DNA of 64,000 bases from CAYZTY01 sp964444665 (lineage in GTDB: Bacteria > Planctomycetota > Phycisphaerae > Sedimentisphaerales > CAYZTY01): positions 1-64,000 of the forward strand of contig CAYUIE010000005.1 in the NCBI GenBank assembly GCA_964444665.1, written 5' to 3'. Below, piece after piece: positions 33,498 through 42,977 of the stretch. Within the stretch, counting starts at the first letter, position 1. Every line of letters begins with the position of its first letter. Below the pieces are notes generated by a model. That model did not search any database. It was not told the origin of the DNA and was given only the letters and a program-made list of their open reading frames with translations. Made by a program: the position numbers and the translations under genes.

Positions 33498-34778
33498 TTA
33501 TTCAGCACAAAATCGGCGGGAAGGCATCACCGGTGAATTTGAAGGATAGCAGATTGCAGCCTTTTTCCTGCGTATGTACCTATCCTCAATAAACATAAAA
33601 CCCAGAAAAAGAGGATGATTTAGAAACATTTCGCCATTTAACGCCAGCAGTATGACTAATAAGCCTAATGCGGCTTGGACCCGGTTGAAGCCTGTCAAAC
33701 GAAACAGCCCATACCACAAGCATATAATATAAGTAGCTAAACCAATAAATCCGAACTTACATATAAAATCCGTCAAACCGTTACCTCTGCTTCTTAAAAT
33801 ACCGCCTCCGTCTAATCTAAAACGGGTTATATCGGGAAGCCCCCAGCCTATAAAGGGACGACGCTTGATATACCTGATGTCATTAAGAAATGTGCCGATT
33901 CGGGTCGTTTCCCATTCACCCCTTCCCATTATTGATTGATAATATTGGTCTTCTATTTTGCCCCCTATAAATTCCAGATTAAACATTGCCATCGATATAA
34001 GGAGCAGTACGATAACTATCCCGATTAATAACGGGATTTTTCTTGGAGTAAGCATGCTTGTTATATCAGTCTGCAATAAAAGGCAGATGGGTAATAGAAC
34101 ATAACCAGTCGTAGAACACGTAGTTAGCAGACAAAAAGACAACATAAAAAGCCGGCTTCTATAAAAACGTAGTTCGAGTTTATTTTTCTCCATACCGAGA
34201 AACACCAGGGCAACCAGAAGATATCCCGCGAAGGCCCCCGGTTCCCAAAAGCAACCGCTGTTCCTGTAAGGTGTAAAGCCCAGAGTAAAAGAATACACAA
34301 GAATATTAAAATGCGGCTCCGTACCTAAAAATTGTCTTATCGGCTCAAAAAATGACCTAAAATCCACGTTAATCAGCCGGCATAACTGGTCAGGTATGAA
34401 AAAACACAAAGAAACAAGACCAATGCAATACATCACATTTATGTAGATGCGGGGAAATCTTCTTACTAATCGAACACCAAGGTAACCGTTATAAAAACGA
34501 ACAAAGAAACCAGCGGCAGTAATTGCTGAAAAATACGACAAAGAAACAGACTGTATAAGAATAATACTCATAAAAATAAGACTTACCAAAACCAGGCGTA
34601 GCGTGAAACGCGCTCCTTTCTGCAAAAAAAACAAGATGGAAAAGAGAATAGTTACCATCACGAGCATAGGACGGTGTTCACCGCGGAAGCTAAAACCCGG
34701 GTTGCCTGATGCAGCTACCAGGATTAGAACAACAGCAAATTCCAATCTCTTTTTATTTATCTCTGAAAATTGCGACAT
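33498..34778 (-). CDS. O-antigen polymerase/ligase-like membrane protein (Wzy type)
   Basis: 426 residues with about ten hydrophobic helices. A long extramembrane loop lies around residues 270-335 and contains RRPFIGWGLPDITRFRLDGGG, the WzyC-like pattern (x-P-x-x-G-x-G) of O-antigen polymerases and ligases. Another segment, TPYRNSGCFWEPGAFAGYLLVALVF, is frequent in putative Wzy proteins. No enzyme-like soluble domain is present. Placement in a cluster with a flippase suggests a Wzx/Wzy pathway, polymerising repeat units in the periplasm. Polymerase and ligase cannot be separated by sequence alone. Confidence 0.75.
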   Translation of the reverse strand: MSQFSEINKKRLEFAVVLILVAASGNPGFSFRGEHRPMLVMVTILFSILFFLQKGARFTLRLVLVSLIFMSIILIQSVSLSYFSAITAAGFFVRFYNGYLGVRLVRRFPRIYINVMYCIGLVSLCFFIPDQLCRLINVDFRSFFEPIRQFLGTEPHFNILVYSFTLGFTPYRNSGCFWEPGAFAGYLLVALVFLGMEKNKLELRFYRSRLFMLSFCLLTTCSTTGYVLLPICLLLQTDITSMLTPRKIPLLIGIVIVLLLISMAMFNLEFIGGKIEDQYYQSIMGRGEWETTRIGTFLNDIRYIKRRPFIGWGLPDITRFRLDGGGILRSRGNGLTDFICKFGFIGLATYIICLWYGLFRLTGFNRVQAALGLLVILLALNGEMFLNHPLFLGFMFIEDRYIRRKKAAICYPSNSPVMPSRRFCAE

Positions 34779-34801
34779 ATATCTATTGAATTTCCCTATA
34801 C

Positions 34802-36370
34802 CTATAGCAGCGTCTTAATTCTTGCTTTTTTCCGTGCGAGACTCTTAGCACTTAAATAAGTATTCGTTAACACCAACAGTTCCTTAAACGTGTCCCTGAT
34901 TTTTATTTTTAAGGGAGTGGGATTAATCGGCTCGCTTAGCACTTCAGGCCATAAATTGTTGATTATGCCGGCATATAGCCTATGACCGGGAGGCAACCTG
35001 TACTTCCTGTCGACAGAAATGAGAGTCGTTAAAAGTTCTCGACAATTATAGGGAATAAACTGTTCACAGGATATATCCGTTTCTAATTGACTCATAGCCT
35101 GCCAACACCCCGTCATCTGTTCCCATCCAAATAATTCAAGTATATTAATGTTGTATTTTTCTGCAGGCTCTCTTGCTTCTGAAAGCCATTTATCAAACTG
35201 CCTGACGGCAAAAGCGTTTTCTTTGAAATCTTCTCCTCCTAATCGTGACAGAGTCCGGGCATTAATAGCATCTTTACTCGTCGATTGTGCCAGCGCTCGC
35301 TGATAATAACTTGCAAACAACTTTACTATCTCACTGCTAATAGCCCCTCTTACACACACTCTATCCTTAGGTAAATGTTCATACAATCCCTGGGCTATGC
35401 TGCCCCAGCCGGGATTAGGAAGATTCACATTGCGGCTATAAAGCTCCTGGAATTCAGAATCCATAGATGGTGGACACTTTCCAACATGATGCTCTAAACC
35501 TAACCCGGCAAGAAGTCTTGAAGATATTCTTATATCCCGGCTTTCTTCGGTTAAGCCGTCATACATAAGGGTAAGGTAAAACATATCTTTGCTAACTTCT
35601 CTACTTGCAGCCAACAGCACCCTGGTGTCCCATCCCGCTGTAAGCGTAAACGCAAGTTTAAACCTCTTGTGCACGCTATTCATTAATGCTTTTAACAACT
35701 CAGAGCCTTTCCTGATGCCTTCCTCAAGGGGTATATTGGCTATCCTTTTATTGGGCCAGTATCTGTGGGAAGTTCCATTATTCAAATCCAGATAACGGTT
35801 AGGGAGCAAACGTCTCATTTCTTTAAACGGAGAACTATCACCCGGCCACCAAATTTCTTTGGTTTCCTTGAAGTATCGCGAATCGATAAAGTCTCTTTCC
35901 GTCTCCTTGTCGAATGTAAGTCCAAGCTCTTCCGCAACTATTTTAGGTTGAGAAGCACACCACAACTGCGGAACACTTCCATCAGTATAAAATGCTTGTC
36001 TCAGGCCGGACGCATCATTAAACAATATAGTTTCGTCCTCGTTATCCAGGATAATTATCCAGCGTCCACCAAGTCTATAGGTTGCTTCGAAAATATCATG
36101 AGCAGATACGATACAGGAAAGAATACTTTCTAATATGTCTTGATTGTTGAACTCAGGATTATCCGGGTCAATCAAATAACCTAATAAGGTAAGTTCCACA
36201 TTATCGCGCTTGACTTGAGTAAGTTCCAAATCAGAGTGTGCCTGTAAAAAGAAATTATTACCTATCTTTGCTTTTTGCCATGATGGTAATTTCTCGAGAA
36301 AATCAGGTCCGAGAACAAACTGTCGGCGATAGAGTAAATGTTCAGCTTCTTTTTGTGTAAATCTTAACAT
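34802..36370 (-). CDS. Asparagine-synthetase homologue with altered active sites
   Basis: 522 residues. The C-terminal half resembles the ATP-pyrophosphatase (synthetase) domain, but the P-loop reads LTAGWDTRVLL (TAGWDTR at 244-250) instead of SGGxDS. The N-terminal half keeps the outline of a glutaminase class-II domain (GRWIIILDNEDETILFNDASGLRQAFY), yet the catalytic Cys that must follow the initiator Met is absent (the protein starts Met-Leu-Arg). It therefore cannot use glutamine in the usual way. AsnB-like proteins in glycan clusters amidate uronic acids (the WbpS type). This one may use ammonia or another amine, or be structural. A second homologue lies at 39504-41360. Confidence 0.72.
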   Translation of the reverse strand: MLRFTQKEAEHLLYRRQFVLGPDFLEKLPSWQKAKIGNNFFLQAHSDLELTQVKRDNVELTLLGYLIDPDNPEFNNQDILESILSCIVSAHDIFEATYRLGGRWIIILDNEDETILFNDASGLRQAFYTDGSVPQLWCASQPKIVAEELGLTFDKETERDFIDSRYFKETKEIWWPGDSSPFKEMRRLLPNRYLDLNNGTSHRYWPNKRIANIPLEEGIRKGSELLKALMNSVHKRFKLAFTLTAGWDTRVLLAASREVSKDMFYLTLMYDGLTEESRDIRISSRLLAGLGLEHHVGKCPPSMDSEFQELYSRNVNLPNPGWGSIAQGLYEHLPKDRVCVRGAISSEIVKLFASYYQRALAQSTSKDAINARTLSRLGGEDFKENAFAVRQFDKWLSEAREPAEKYNINILELFGWEQMTGCWQAMSQLETDISCEQFIPYNCRELLTTLISVDRKYRLPPGHRLYAGIINNLWPEVLSEPINPTPLKIKIRDTFKELLVLTNTYLSAKSLARKKARIKTLL

Positions 36371-36470
36371 ACCACATTTCCCTTTGTAGAACTGGGCATC
36401 TTAACAGGCTGGTAATCTTTACCAGATATTAAAGGAGTCGTTTTTACAAGCTAATGTCGTCAGAGACTCT

Positions 36471-37925
36471 CTAAAAATGCACTGCGAGCTCTTTTTGCTT
36501 CTTAAGAAAATTCAATTCTTTAATCAGCCCCTCCGCCAGTTCCTCTGCGATTTTCTCACGATTATCATTTTTTGTCAGGCGCAGTACCATTCTTCCGGGT
36601 TGCCCCGCCTTCAAATATGAGTAAACAAATTTGAGTCTATCTTCGAGTTCAGGATACTGACTCTTATCTTTTTCTAATACTTCCTGAAAAATCCTGGGCA
36701 GTGATTCCATTTGCCCAACTTTTATAATGCCCTCGTAGCAGTCGTAAAAAACATTGCCTAACAGAATGACCGGTTTGTCAAAAATTATCGCTTCCAAACC
36801 AACAGTACTCGTAATCGTACAAACAGCATCACAATTTGCGATTAGCTCCGCAGTTTTACAAAACGGGGACAATAATCGAACATTAGGAAGCGACTGGATT
36901 TTTTTATATACGGAAATATCCCTGAATCCGAGCAATGCAGTATGCTCTTTTACGTACAATTCGCAACCCATCGGCAGTGATTGGGCTACTTGCCTGATTA
37001 TCTCAAGTTGATTCTTTCTATACGGAGCCCATATATCCGTCGATGCCTCAGGATAGTATTGAAGCGGGAACAAAACATATTTTTTCTGAAAATCCGGCTT
37101 GTCAAAACGATAGTATTTACCCACATATTTTCCTTTGACGATACGCCTAAAGATTTTAACTGCATCCGGCAACGGCTTGGGGACCGTATAGTCATTTTTC
37201 CCCAGAAAATAATATTCAATGAAATTTTGCAGCATATGACCCAGAAAACGCGGGAAACCTGTTATGCGAGAGCTCCTGGCAGTAAACTGCATATAGTAAG
37301 GCTGTTTGGGATAGTGAATAAATTTTTCTATAAAATCAGATACTTTCTTCTGCTCCTGTTCTGTTAATACCTCTGTTTTCACTCTTTGATATTCCTGCTC
37401 AAGCGACGCAGAGTGTCCGAACAGGTCATCGGTTATATAAAATCTGTCGATAAGTCGTAAAGGTAGCAGGCCCGCAAATCTGCACTTGCCTGACTTACAA
37501 AGCACGTATGGAATATAGTTCCACATTCCAACAACCGTCTCGGATACGATAAAATCAGGTGATTTGTCCTCTATTATCTGCTCCCACCACTGTATCATTC
37601 CTGTTATCGTCTTATAGACATAACTCTTGTTCTTGTTCCGCAAATGACGGTCTGAGTAAATCATTTGCCAAAGCGGGACTTCAAAATGATACATCTGTTC
37701 GTACGACTTAATTTGCCGGGTATCCGCAGGCAGCCTGTCCCAGTTTGTTCTTAGATAGTCCTCGAGTACATACTCGACATTTATTCCCAGTCTTTTATGC
37801 ACTTTCGCTTCAAAGGCGTTATGAACGGCACAAGTAATGTTTATGCCTTTTCGGTTTTTCAGCTTTTTTATGATTAGCTTGAATACTTCATCTATTCCCG
37901 CGCGTGAGTCGAAACAAAGATTCAT
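36471..37925 (-). CDS. Capsule-synthesis transferase, KpsC/KpsS-like
   Basis: 484 residues. The second half has the features of the Capsule_synth family: PLQYYPEASTDIWAPYRKNQLEIIRQ, LYVKEHTALLGFRDISVYKKIQSLPNVRLLSP, then ITSTVGLEAIIFDKPVILLGNVFYD. The last block is the conserved KpsC/KpsS/LipB motif that binds the CMP-activated donor. Known family members transfer Kdo residues. In a cluster that makes a CMP-activated nonulosonic acid it may act as the pseudaminic acid transferase; this is inference. The N-terminal half is less conserved, with a possible acceptor site. Confidence 0.72.
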   Translation of the reverse strand: MNLCFDSRAGIDEVFKLIIKKLKNRKGINITCAVHNAFEAKVHKRLGINVEYVLEDYLRTNWDRLPADTRQIKSYEQMYHFEVPLWQMIYSDRHLRNKNKSYVYKTITGMIQWWEQIIEDKSPDFIVSETVVGMWNYIPYVLCKSGKCRFAGLLPLRLIDRFYITDDLFGHSASLEQEYQRVKTEVLTEQEQKKVSDFIEKFIHYPKQPYYMQFTARSSRITGFPRFLGHMLQNFIEYYFLGKNDYTVPKPLPDAVKIFRRIVKGKYVGKYYRFDKPDFQKKYVLFPLQYYPEASTDIWAPYRKNQLEIIRQVAQSLPMGCELYVKEHTALLGFRDISVYKKIQSLPNVRLLSPFCKTAELIANCDAVCTITSTVGLEAIIFDKPVILLGNVFYDCYEGIIKVGQMESLPRIFQEVLEKDKSQYPELEDRLKFVYSYLKAGQPGRMVLRLTKNDNREKIAEELAEGLIKELNFLKKQKELAVHF

Positions 37926-37970
37926 TATAGATTCTCCATTTGTGATTCCCGGGTAGATTTTGATAAAACA

Positions 37971-39431
37971 TTAACCGGACAGAAGACTCTTTATGAGCAG
38001 CTTTTCGCTTTGGTCGACGAATCTAACAGCGAGCATGCACAATGTATAAACTGCAATACCAACAAGAATCGCCGTAACCAGCGTTATAAGAGAGTTCGTG
38101 GGGATTAACTTCACAATATAAGTCATAACAACTGAGCACAACACTATTTTAAGCATCCAGTTACCTTCGAAATAAATATTAAAATTCCTCCTGGTATTAG
38201 CGACCACTATAATCGCGCCAGACAGGTAGCTTAAAAGTGTTGATACCGCCGCACCCATTATGCCTATCCTCGGGATTAGGATAATATTCATTATAAAGTT
38301 TAAAACAGCCATTCCAATCCAGACCAGACTCAACAAGCGGGTCCTTTTGAGTACATTTAACAACTGTGTATGAAGATGAAGAACAACGAATAAAAAAAGG
38401 CCGGGCAAAACAACAAACATAATACTATAGGCGGAAACGAACTGCGAAGTGCTGAACAAGCGAATCAGGGGTTTCGAAAGAATAGAGACCCCAAGAATCG
38501 AGGGTATACCGAACGCAAAAAAGTATTTCTGCACTCTGCTGAAGCGCCTCACCAATTCTTCTATCTGTCCCTCGTCATACAAGGCTGAAAGGTCGGGAAG
38601 CAATACACTAAATACCGGCATCATAATCAACACAGGCACGCTTGCGACAGCATAAGCTACCGAGTAGATGCCAACGCTTGAAGCATCCTCAAAATACATT
38701 ATCAAATATCTATCACTTGTATTAACAATCCAGTATCCGAGAACCACCGGCAAAAGGGGAATGCCAAACCTGAGGTACTCAGGAATATTTCCAAATTTCG
38801 GCTTATATATTCCAATTATACTTTTGTGAACGAATACGAAGGTGCCAAATGTGATGAAGAACTGTACTACCAAATAGGCAGCTATAACGGCCGATATCGA
38901 ACGGGTTTTAAACGTAACACATACCAGAACTATTGTTACACATACAGGCCTTAATATAGAAATAAACGATTCTTCCCTGAAATAGCGTCTCGCTTTCAGG
39001 AATGTTGTATACTTGGCAAATATAGCGTCCAAAAGAATAAATATTGAAAGATATATAACCACGTTCGAATACTTGATATCACCGAACAGAAAAGGGGAAA
39101 CCTGTTTTCTGAGTACCACTAGAAATGTTCCAATCGTCAGTGACATCATAAAGGCAATAGACGATATAGCGGCAAAACTGCCTCCTAATTGTTCCTGATT
39201 CTTCATACTCGGCAGGAATCTGTACATACAGTGACCAAGATTCAACCCAATAATGAGGCCGGCTAAACTAACGGTTACACCGAATTGAACCCATACGCCA
39301 TAAAGCTCACTTCCCATCAACTTGGTGATGAATGGTACAAGTAAAAGCGTTTGCAGCATACCAAAAAGAGGAGATAGTGATGCAAAGAAAACATCTTTGA
39401 AAAACTTATGTCTCGAACTGGTAAAACTCAT
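37971..39431 (-). CDS. wzx: Polysaccharide flippase (Wzx type)
   Basis: 486 residues with about 12-14 hydrophobic helices through the whole length, the size and layout of MOP-superfamily flippases. The start, FKDVFFASLSPLFGMLQTLLLVPFITKLMGSELYGVWVQFG, is the standard Wzx opening, including the Gly-x-Trp-x-Gln pattern. NTSDRYLIMYFEDASSVGIYSVAYAVASVP is the second conserved block. It would move lipid-linked glycan units across the inner membrane. It lies between the KpsC/S-like gene and the asparagine-synthetase homologue. Confidence 0.9.
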   Translation of the reverse strand: MSFTSSRHKFFKDVFFASLSPLFGMLQTLLLVPFITKLMGSELYGVWVQFGVTVSLAGLIIGLNLGHCMYRFLPSMKNQEQLGGSFAAISSIAFMMSLTIGTFLVVLRKQVSPFLFGDIKYSNVVIYLSIFILLDAIFAKYTTFLKARRYFREESFISILRPVCVTIVLVCVTFKTRSISAVIAAYLVVQFFITFGTFVFVHKSIIGIYKPKFGNIPEYLRFGIPLLPVVLGYWIVNTSDRYLIMYFEDASSVGIYSVAYAVASVPVLIMMPVFSVLLPDLSALYDEGQIEELVRRFSRVQKYFFAFGIPSILGVSILSKPLIRLFSTSQFVSAYSIMFVVLPGLFLFVVLHLHTQLLNVLKRTRLLSLVWIGMAVLNFIMNIILIPRIGIMGAAVSTLLSYLSGAIIVVANTRRNFNIYFEGNWMLKIVLCSVVMTYIVKLIPTNSLITLVTAILVGIAVYTLCMLAVRFVDQSEKLLIKSLLSG

Positions 39432-39503
39432 AAATTTTATGTGTTTAACAAGGCTTGAAGAAACTCAAGAATCCCCAATAATATCTAATCCCGACAGGAT
39501 ACC

Positions 39504-41360
39504 TTATAAAGCCCCATTGCCAAGCTCTTCGATGCAAATCGACAAACAATACAAATCAAACAATAACTCATCGTTACGCTTTTTGTCTTTATCACCCAAT
39601 GACAAATTTTTATCAATCTCAGCCTGGAGAGGACCATAGTCGGTGTCTCTCACACGTTCGGTAATTTCCTTTCTAATATTTTCATATACAATTTCGAAGT
39701 AAGTTTTCCCCTTTATCGTGTGGTCTTTCAAATAATAAGCAATCTCTTCCGGCATAGATAAATAATGATAACACATATCCTTTTGTATCTTCTTGTCAAT
39801 ACACCAGGGCACCGGACATGATACTGCAAAATCCATTAGCTCTACGGAATTAAAGGGAAAGCATACAGGATTACCTCCTGAGGCCGCTGCATCAAGCGGC
39901 ATAGTAAGGTTGGTTGCCTCTGAATACCAGCATAACGTCATCGTAGCCAGAGCCTGCCGCCATTGCGGCCCCGCCAGCCTTTTTTCGTAATTACTGAAGA
40001 ACCGCTCATAAAAAATCTCGGCCAAATTAATTTCGTAGTCTTTACTCAAATACGACTTCCCTGCCCATATTCCGGGAAATCCTCTGAAGCCCGCCTTGGC
40101 ACCGGCATAATACAGCCCAGGCCGTCCGAGAGATCTCAGGAAACTGGCAGAGAAAGTTGCTAAAATATCAATCACATCCCGCCAGTTTTCTTTTCGATAG
40201 ATTGATTTCCTGTGATTACCCCAATTAACTCCCAATTTATTCGGCCATAAGGCAGGTAAATTTGAAAACAGTCGTCCCGCATTCATATAAAGCCATCGCC
40301 TAAACTTTCGGGTGTGATCAGAAGCTTCGTTAAAGCCCTGATCCAACAAACACAATTCTCCATTAAAAACTGTGGTTCCTTCAGGTAATTGACTGCCTAA
40401 TTCCAATCCCGTTTGTCTATACGCTGGAAATGAAACATAAGAGCCAGGCTGATTAATCCGAATAGCTTTGTTGACCTCTTCGAGCCAGCTGCCGGAATTA
40501 AAATCAGGCTCTATAAACTTTAGCTGGAACTTGTAAGCTTCCTGAAGCCGTTTGACCAGTGTTTTCGCATCATCGAAGAAACCGGGTATAGCCATATGCC
40601 CGGTTACTACCTGACGGCAATTCAATTTATTCAATATTCCAACAACAGCAGCACTATCGCTGCCGCCTGACAGGAAAACCCCTGCTGATGAATCCTTGAG
40701 ATGACGCTGAATATTTTCACAAAGCAGTTCACCATATTGTGCCGTTGCTTTGCCATAGCTCTTTGGTACTTCTGCAGGCTCTATCTCCCAAAAGACATAA
40801 GGTTTCTTTAAGCGGTTAGTGTTTGATAAATCGCTCCAATCAAGTTTAAGGTAATGGCCGGGCAGTAAAGCCTGCAGGTTCTTTAATAAAGGAAAAGGAC
40901 CGATTACTATCCCATAAGTAAGGTATAAATCACATGCTGCAGGGTCAAGCTCCTTACATATAGTTCCCATAAAAGGAAGTACACTTGTGGAAATATACAA
41001 ACCGCTTTCATTCAAGACCAGGTATATGTGATAAGTCTGAGAGCGGTCTCTGCCGAGAACAATACGTCCATTGGCGGGGTCAATGATTAGAAATGACCCG
41101 TCTGTGTTTCTTGACGGCATGAATGAATTTGGATTTTCTTTGTATTTCTTATAAATAGCTTCTGTGCTTTCGTCGGACAGCACCCCCGCCTGAACAAGGA
41201 TTGTTATTCCATTACGCTCAATGCAGGCACAGCTGAAATTGTCTCTGCATTTCCACGAGGTACCATACTTTCCTTTCCTGCATTCTACAACTGCAGAAAA
41301 TCCATGAGGCATACTTTCCGATTTCTTTAAAAACTGGTCTTTCAATGCTAAACCTGTCAT
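39504..41360 (-). CDS. Asparagine-synthetase homologue lacking the N-terminal Cys
   Basis: 618 residues. The synthetase domain has a classical P-loop VFLSGGSDSAAVV, with SGGSDS at 231-236, and the ATP-binding surrounds (TGHMAIPGFFDDA). The first 170 residues look like the glutaminase domain in outline (GRDRSQTYHIYLVLNESGLYIST) but the nucleophilic Cys2 is missing (Met-Thr-Gly start) and no shorter start places a Cys next to Met. It probably adenylates a carboxylate and accepts an amine other than glutamine-derived ammonia. The ATG overlaps the pseI stop by 4 bases, linking it to the pseudaminic acid genes and suggesting a nonulosonic acid carboxylate as substrate (inference). Confidence 0.78.
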   Translation of the reverse strand: MTGLALKDQFLKKSESMPHGFSAVVECRKGKYGTSWKCRDNFSCACIERNGITILVQAGVLSDESTEAIYKKYKENPNSFMPSRNTDGSFLIIDPANGRIVLGRDRSQTYHIYLVLNESGLYISTSVLPFMGTICKELDPAACDLYLTYGIVIGPFPLLKNLQALLPGHYLKLDWSDLSNTNRLKKPYVFWEIEPAEVPKSYGKATAQYGELLCENIQRHLKDSSAGVFLSGGSDSAAVVGILNKLNCRQVVTGHMAIPGFFDDAKTLVKRLQEAYKFQLKFIEPDFNSGSWLEEVNKAIRINQPGSYVSFPAYRQTGLELGSQLPEGTTVFNGELCLLDQGFNEASDHTRKFRRWLYMNAGRLFSNLPALWPNKLGVNWGNHRKSIYRKENWRDVIDILATFSASFLRSLGRPGLYYAGAKAGFRGFPGIWAGKSYLSKDYEINLAEIFYERFFSNYEKRLAGPQWRQALATMTLCWYSEATNLTMPLDAAASGGNPVCFPFNSVELMDFAVSCPVPWCIDKKIQKDMCYHYLSMPEEIAYYLKDHTIKGKTYFEIVYENIRKEITERVRDTDYGPLQAEIDKNLSLGDKDKKRNDELLFDLYCLSICIEELGNGAL

Positions 41361-42457
41361 TGCTTTATTTTTAACTCCGGTTGACCAGCAGCTTGGTTAG
41401 AAGACCAGGCTGAGACCAAGTCCCACGATAAGGGTGTTCCGCGGGAAATATCTACGCCCGCATATTTACCCAATACTTCCTTTAGATGGCGAGGGTGTAG
41501 CCCATATCCCGGACGTATTGAGCGTATATTCTTGTCTGTGAATACCTCGCCTGCTTTTATGTCTTCCACTGCAAACAATGAACGGGCGAGCTGCCTGCTC
41601 TTATTTGCACTGTTACTCAGTTTATACGAAACATCACCTAATGCCTTTTCTACTTCCCTGATTGCCACGGTCATTTTCTTGAACTCTGCAGGCTCCATCG
41701 AAAATGCGGCGTCCGGACCACCGAGCGTCCTGTCTAAGGTAAGATGTTTTTCCACTATACAGGCACCGAGAGCTACAGAAGCAATTGGGACCGAGATGCC
41801 CAGCACATGGTCTGATAAGCCCACAACCACTTTGAACATTTCAGACAAGGCGGGTATTGTCCTTAAGTTCACATCCTCAAGGGGAGTGGGGTATGAGCTG
41901 ACACATTTAAGCAAAGCTACTTGATTGTTACCAGCTTCTCTGCAAACATTAACTGCTTCTTCGATGTCAAACAGGTCTGCGATACCGGTGGAAATAATTA
42001 TTGGTTTACCTTTGGAAGCAACGTATTCCAACAACAATATATCCCCTATTTCAAATGATGCTATTTTGTAAGCAGGAACATCCATATCTTCAAGAAAATC
42101 CACAGCGCTCTTGTCGAAAGGTGTAGAAAAAAATATCAGTCCCAAATCCTCCGCGATTTTTTTTAGTTTTGGCTGCCATTCCCACGGCATATAAGCCTTG
42201 CTGTATAATTCGTAAAACGTCGCTCCGTCCCAGACAGTTCCCTGATTGATTCGGAAATTTTCGTTATCTGAAGGTATTGTCATAGTGTCAGGTGTATATG
42301 TCTGGAGTTTAATGGCATCAGCCCCGGCCTTTTGAGCAGCCTTTATGATCTCAACAGCAGTGTCGAAATTCTGCAGATGATTGGCAGACATTTCGGCTAC
42401 AATCAGAACCGGCCATGCCTTCCCAATCTTTTTGCCTGCTATATTAAAGGCATTCAT
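41357..42457 (-). CDS. pseI: Pseudaminic acid synthase PseI
   Basis: 366 residues of the NeuB family. The N-terminal TIM barrel has IVAEMSANHLQNFDTA, KLQTYTPDTMTI, and the PseI-type YSKAYMPWEWQPKLKKIAEDLGLIFFSTPFDKSAVDFLEDMDVPAYKIASFE. GLSDHVLG and EKHLTLDR supply metal and substrate residues. A C-terminal SAF (antifreeze-like) domain follows (ARSLFAVEDIKAGEVFTDKNIRSIRPGYGL). It condenses the 2,4-diacetamido-trideoxyaltrose with phosphoenolpyruvate to give pseudaminic acid. The Y-x-K-A-Y-x-P-W motif separates PseI from sialic and legionaminic acid synthases. It overlaps pseH by 14 bases. Confidence 0.93.
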   Translation of the reverse strand: MNAFNIAGKKIGKAWPVLIVAEMSANHLQNFDTAVEIIKAAQKAGADAIKLQTYTPDTMTIPSDNENFRINQGTVWDGATFYELYSKAYMPWEWQPKLKKIAEDLGLIFFSTPFDKSAVDFLEDMDVPAYKIASFEIGDILLLEYVASKGKPIIISTGIADLFDIEEAVNVCREAGNNQVALLKCVSSYPTPLEDVNLRTIPALSEMFKVVVGLSDHVLGISVPIASVALGACIVEKHLTLDRTLGGPDAAFSMEPAEFKKMTVAIREVEKALGDVSYKLSNSANKSRQLARSLFAVEDIKAGEVFTDKNIRSIRPGYGLHPRHLKEVLGKYAGVDISRGTPLSWDLVSAWSSNQAAGQPELKIKQ

Positions 42458-42977
42458 TTTCGAAATCTGTCCTGTATTTTTCCCAGTCGTTCTTGGAGAA
42501 ACCCAGTATGATAATTTCTCTGCCGTTATTGTTGCCTGACCTGCCTATTTCTGAAAACTTAAACTTCCTGTAAGTTTTTAACGCCGGAACATTGTCGGAG
42601 AAGACTTTTGTGAACAGAACATCAAATTTCATCACTTCAAAAAAATACTGTAACAGCTTATATACAATGTGTTTGGCCAATCCCTTGCCTTTATAAGCAT
42701 CTTCCCCAATATAAAATCCCCATTCGGAACTGAGTTTGCTGTAATTTATATTTTGTAAGTATGCCGAGCCTATCGAAATGCCATTTGCTAAAACAATCCA
42801 AAATTTTTGGTTATTACTTTTTGTTAGACTTTCTATCCATTTAAAATGCTCTTCCCTGCTTATCTGATGCTGCGTAAGCATAGACTTTCTAATTCTTTCC
42901 TTGTTTCTCCAGCACCTGACTTTCTCCTTCAATTCATTATCAGCGTTTAAAATGTCTATAAACTCTACGTGGTTCAT
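42444..42977 (-). CDS. pseH: GNAT acetyltransferase, PseH-like
   Basis: 177 residues, GNAT fold. The acetyl-CoA loop appears as EDAYKGKGLAKHIVYKLLQYFFEV (Q/R-x-x-G-x-G/A pattern as K-G-K-G-L-A). The start ...NDELKEKVRCWRNKERIRKSMLTQHQISREEHFKWIESL matches PseH proteins, with the WRN-x-x-x-I-R pattern. PseH N-acetylates the 4-amino group of UDP-4-amino-4,6-dideoxy-N-acetyl-altrosamine. It is set between pseI and the PIG-L gene, with overlaps on both sides, so all three are translationally coupled. Another acyl donor is possible. Confidence 0.87.
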   Translation of the reverse strand: MNHVEFIDILNADNELKEKVRCWRNKERIRKSMLTQHQISREEHFKWIESLTKSNNQKFWIVLANGISIGSAYLQNINYSKLSSEWGFYIGEDAYKGKGLAKHIVYKLLQYFFEVMKFDVLFTKVFSDNVPALKTYRKFKFSEIGRSGNNNGREIIILGFSKNDWEKYRTDFENECL

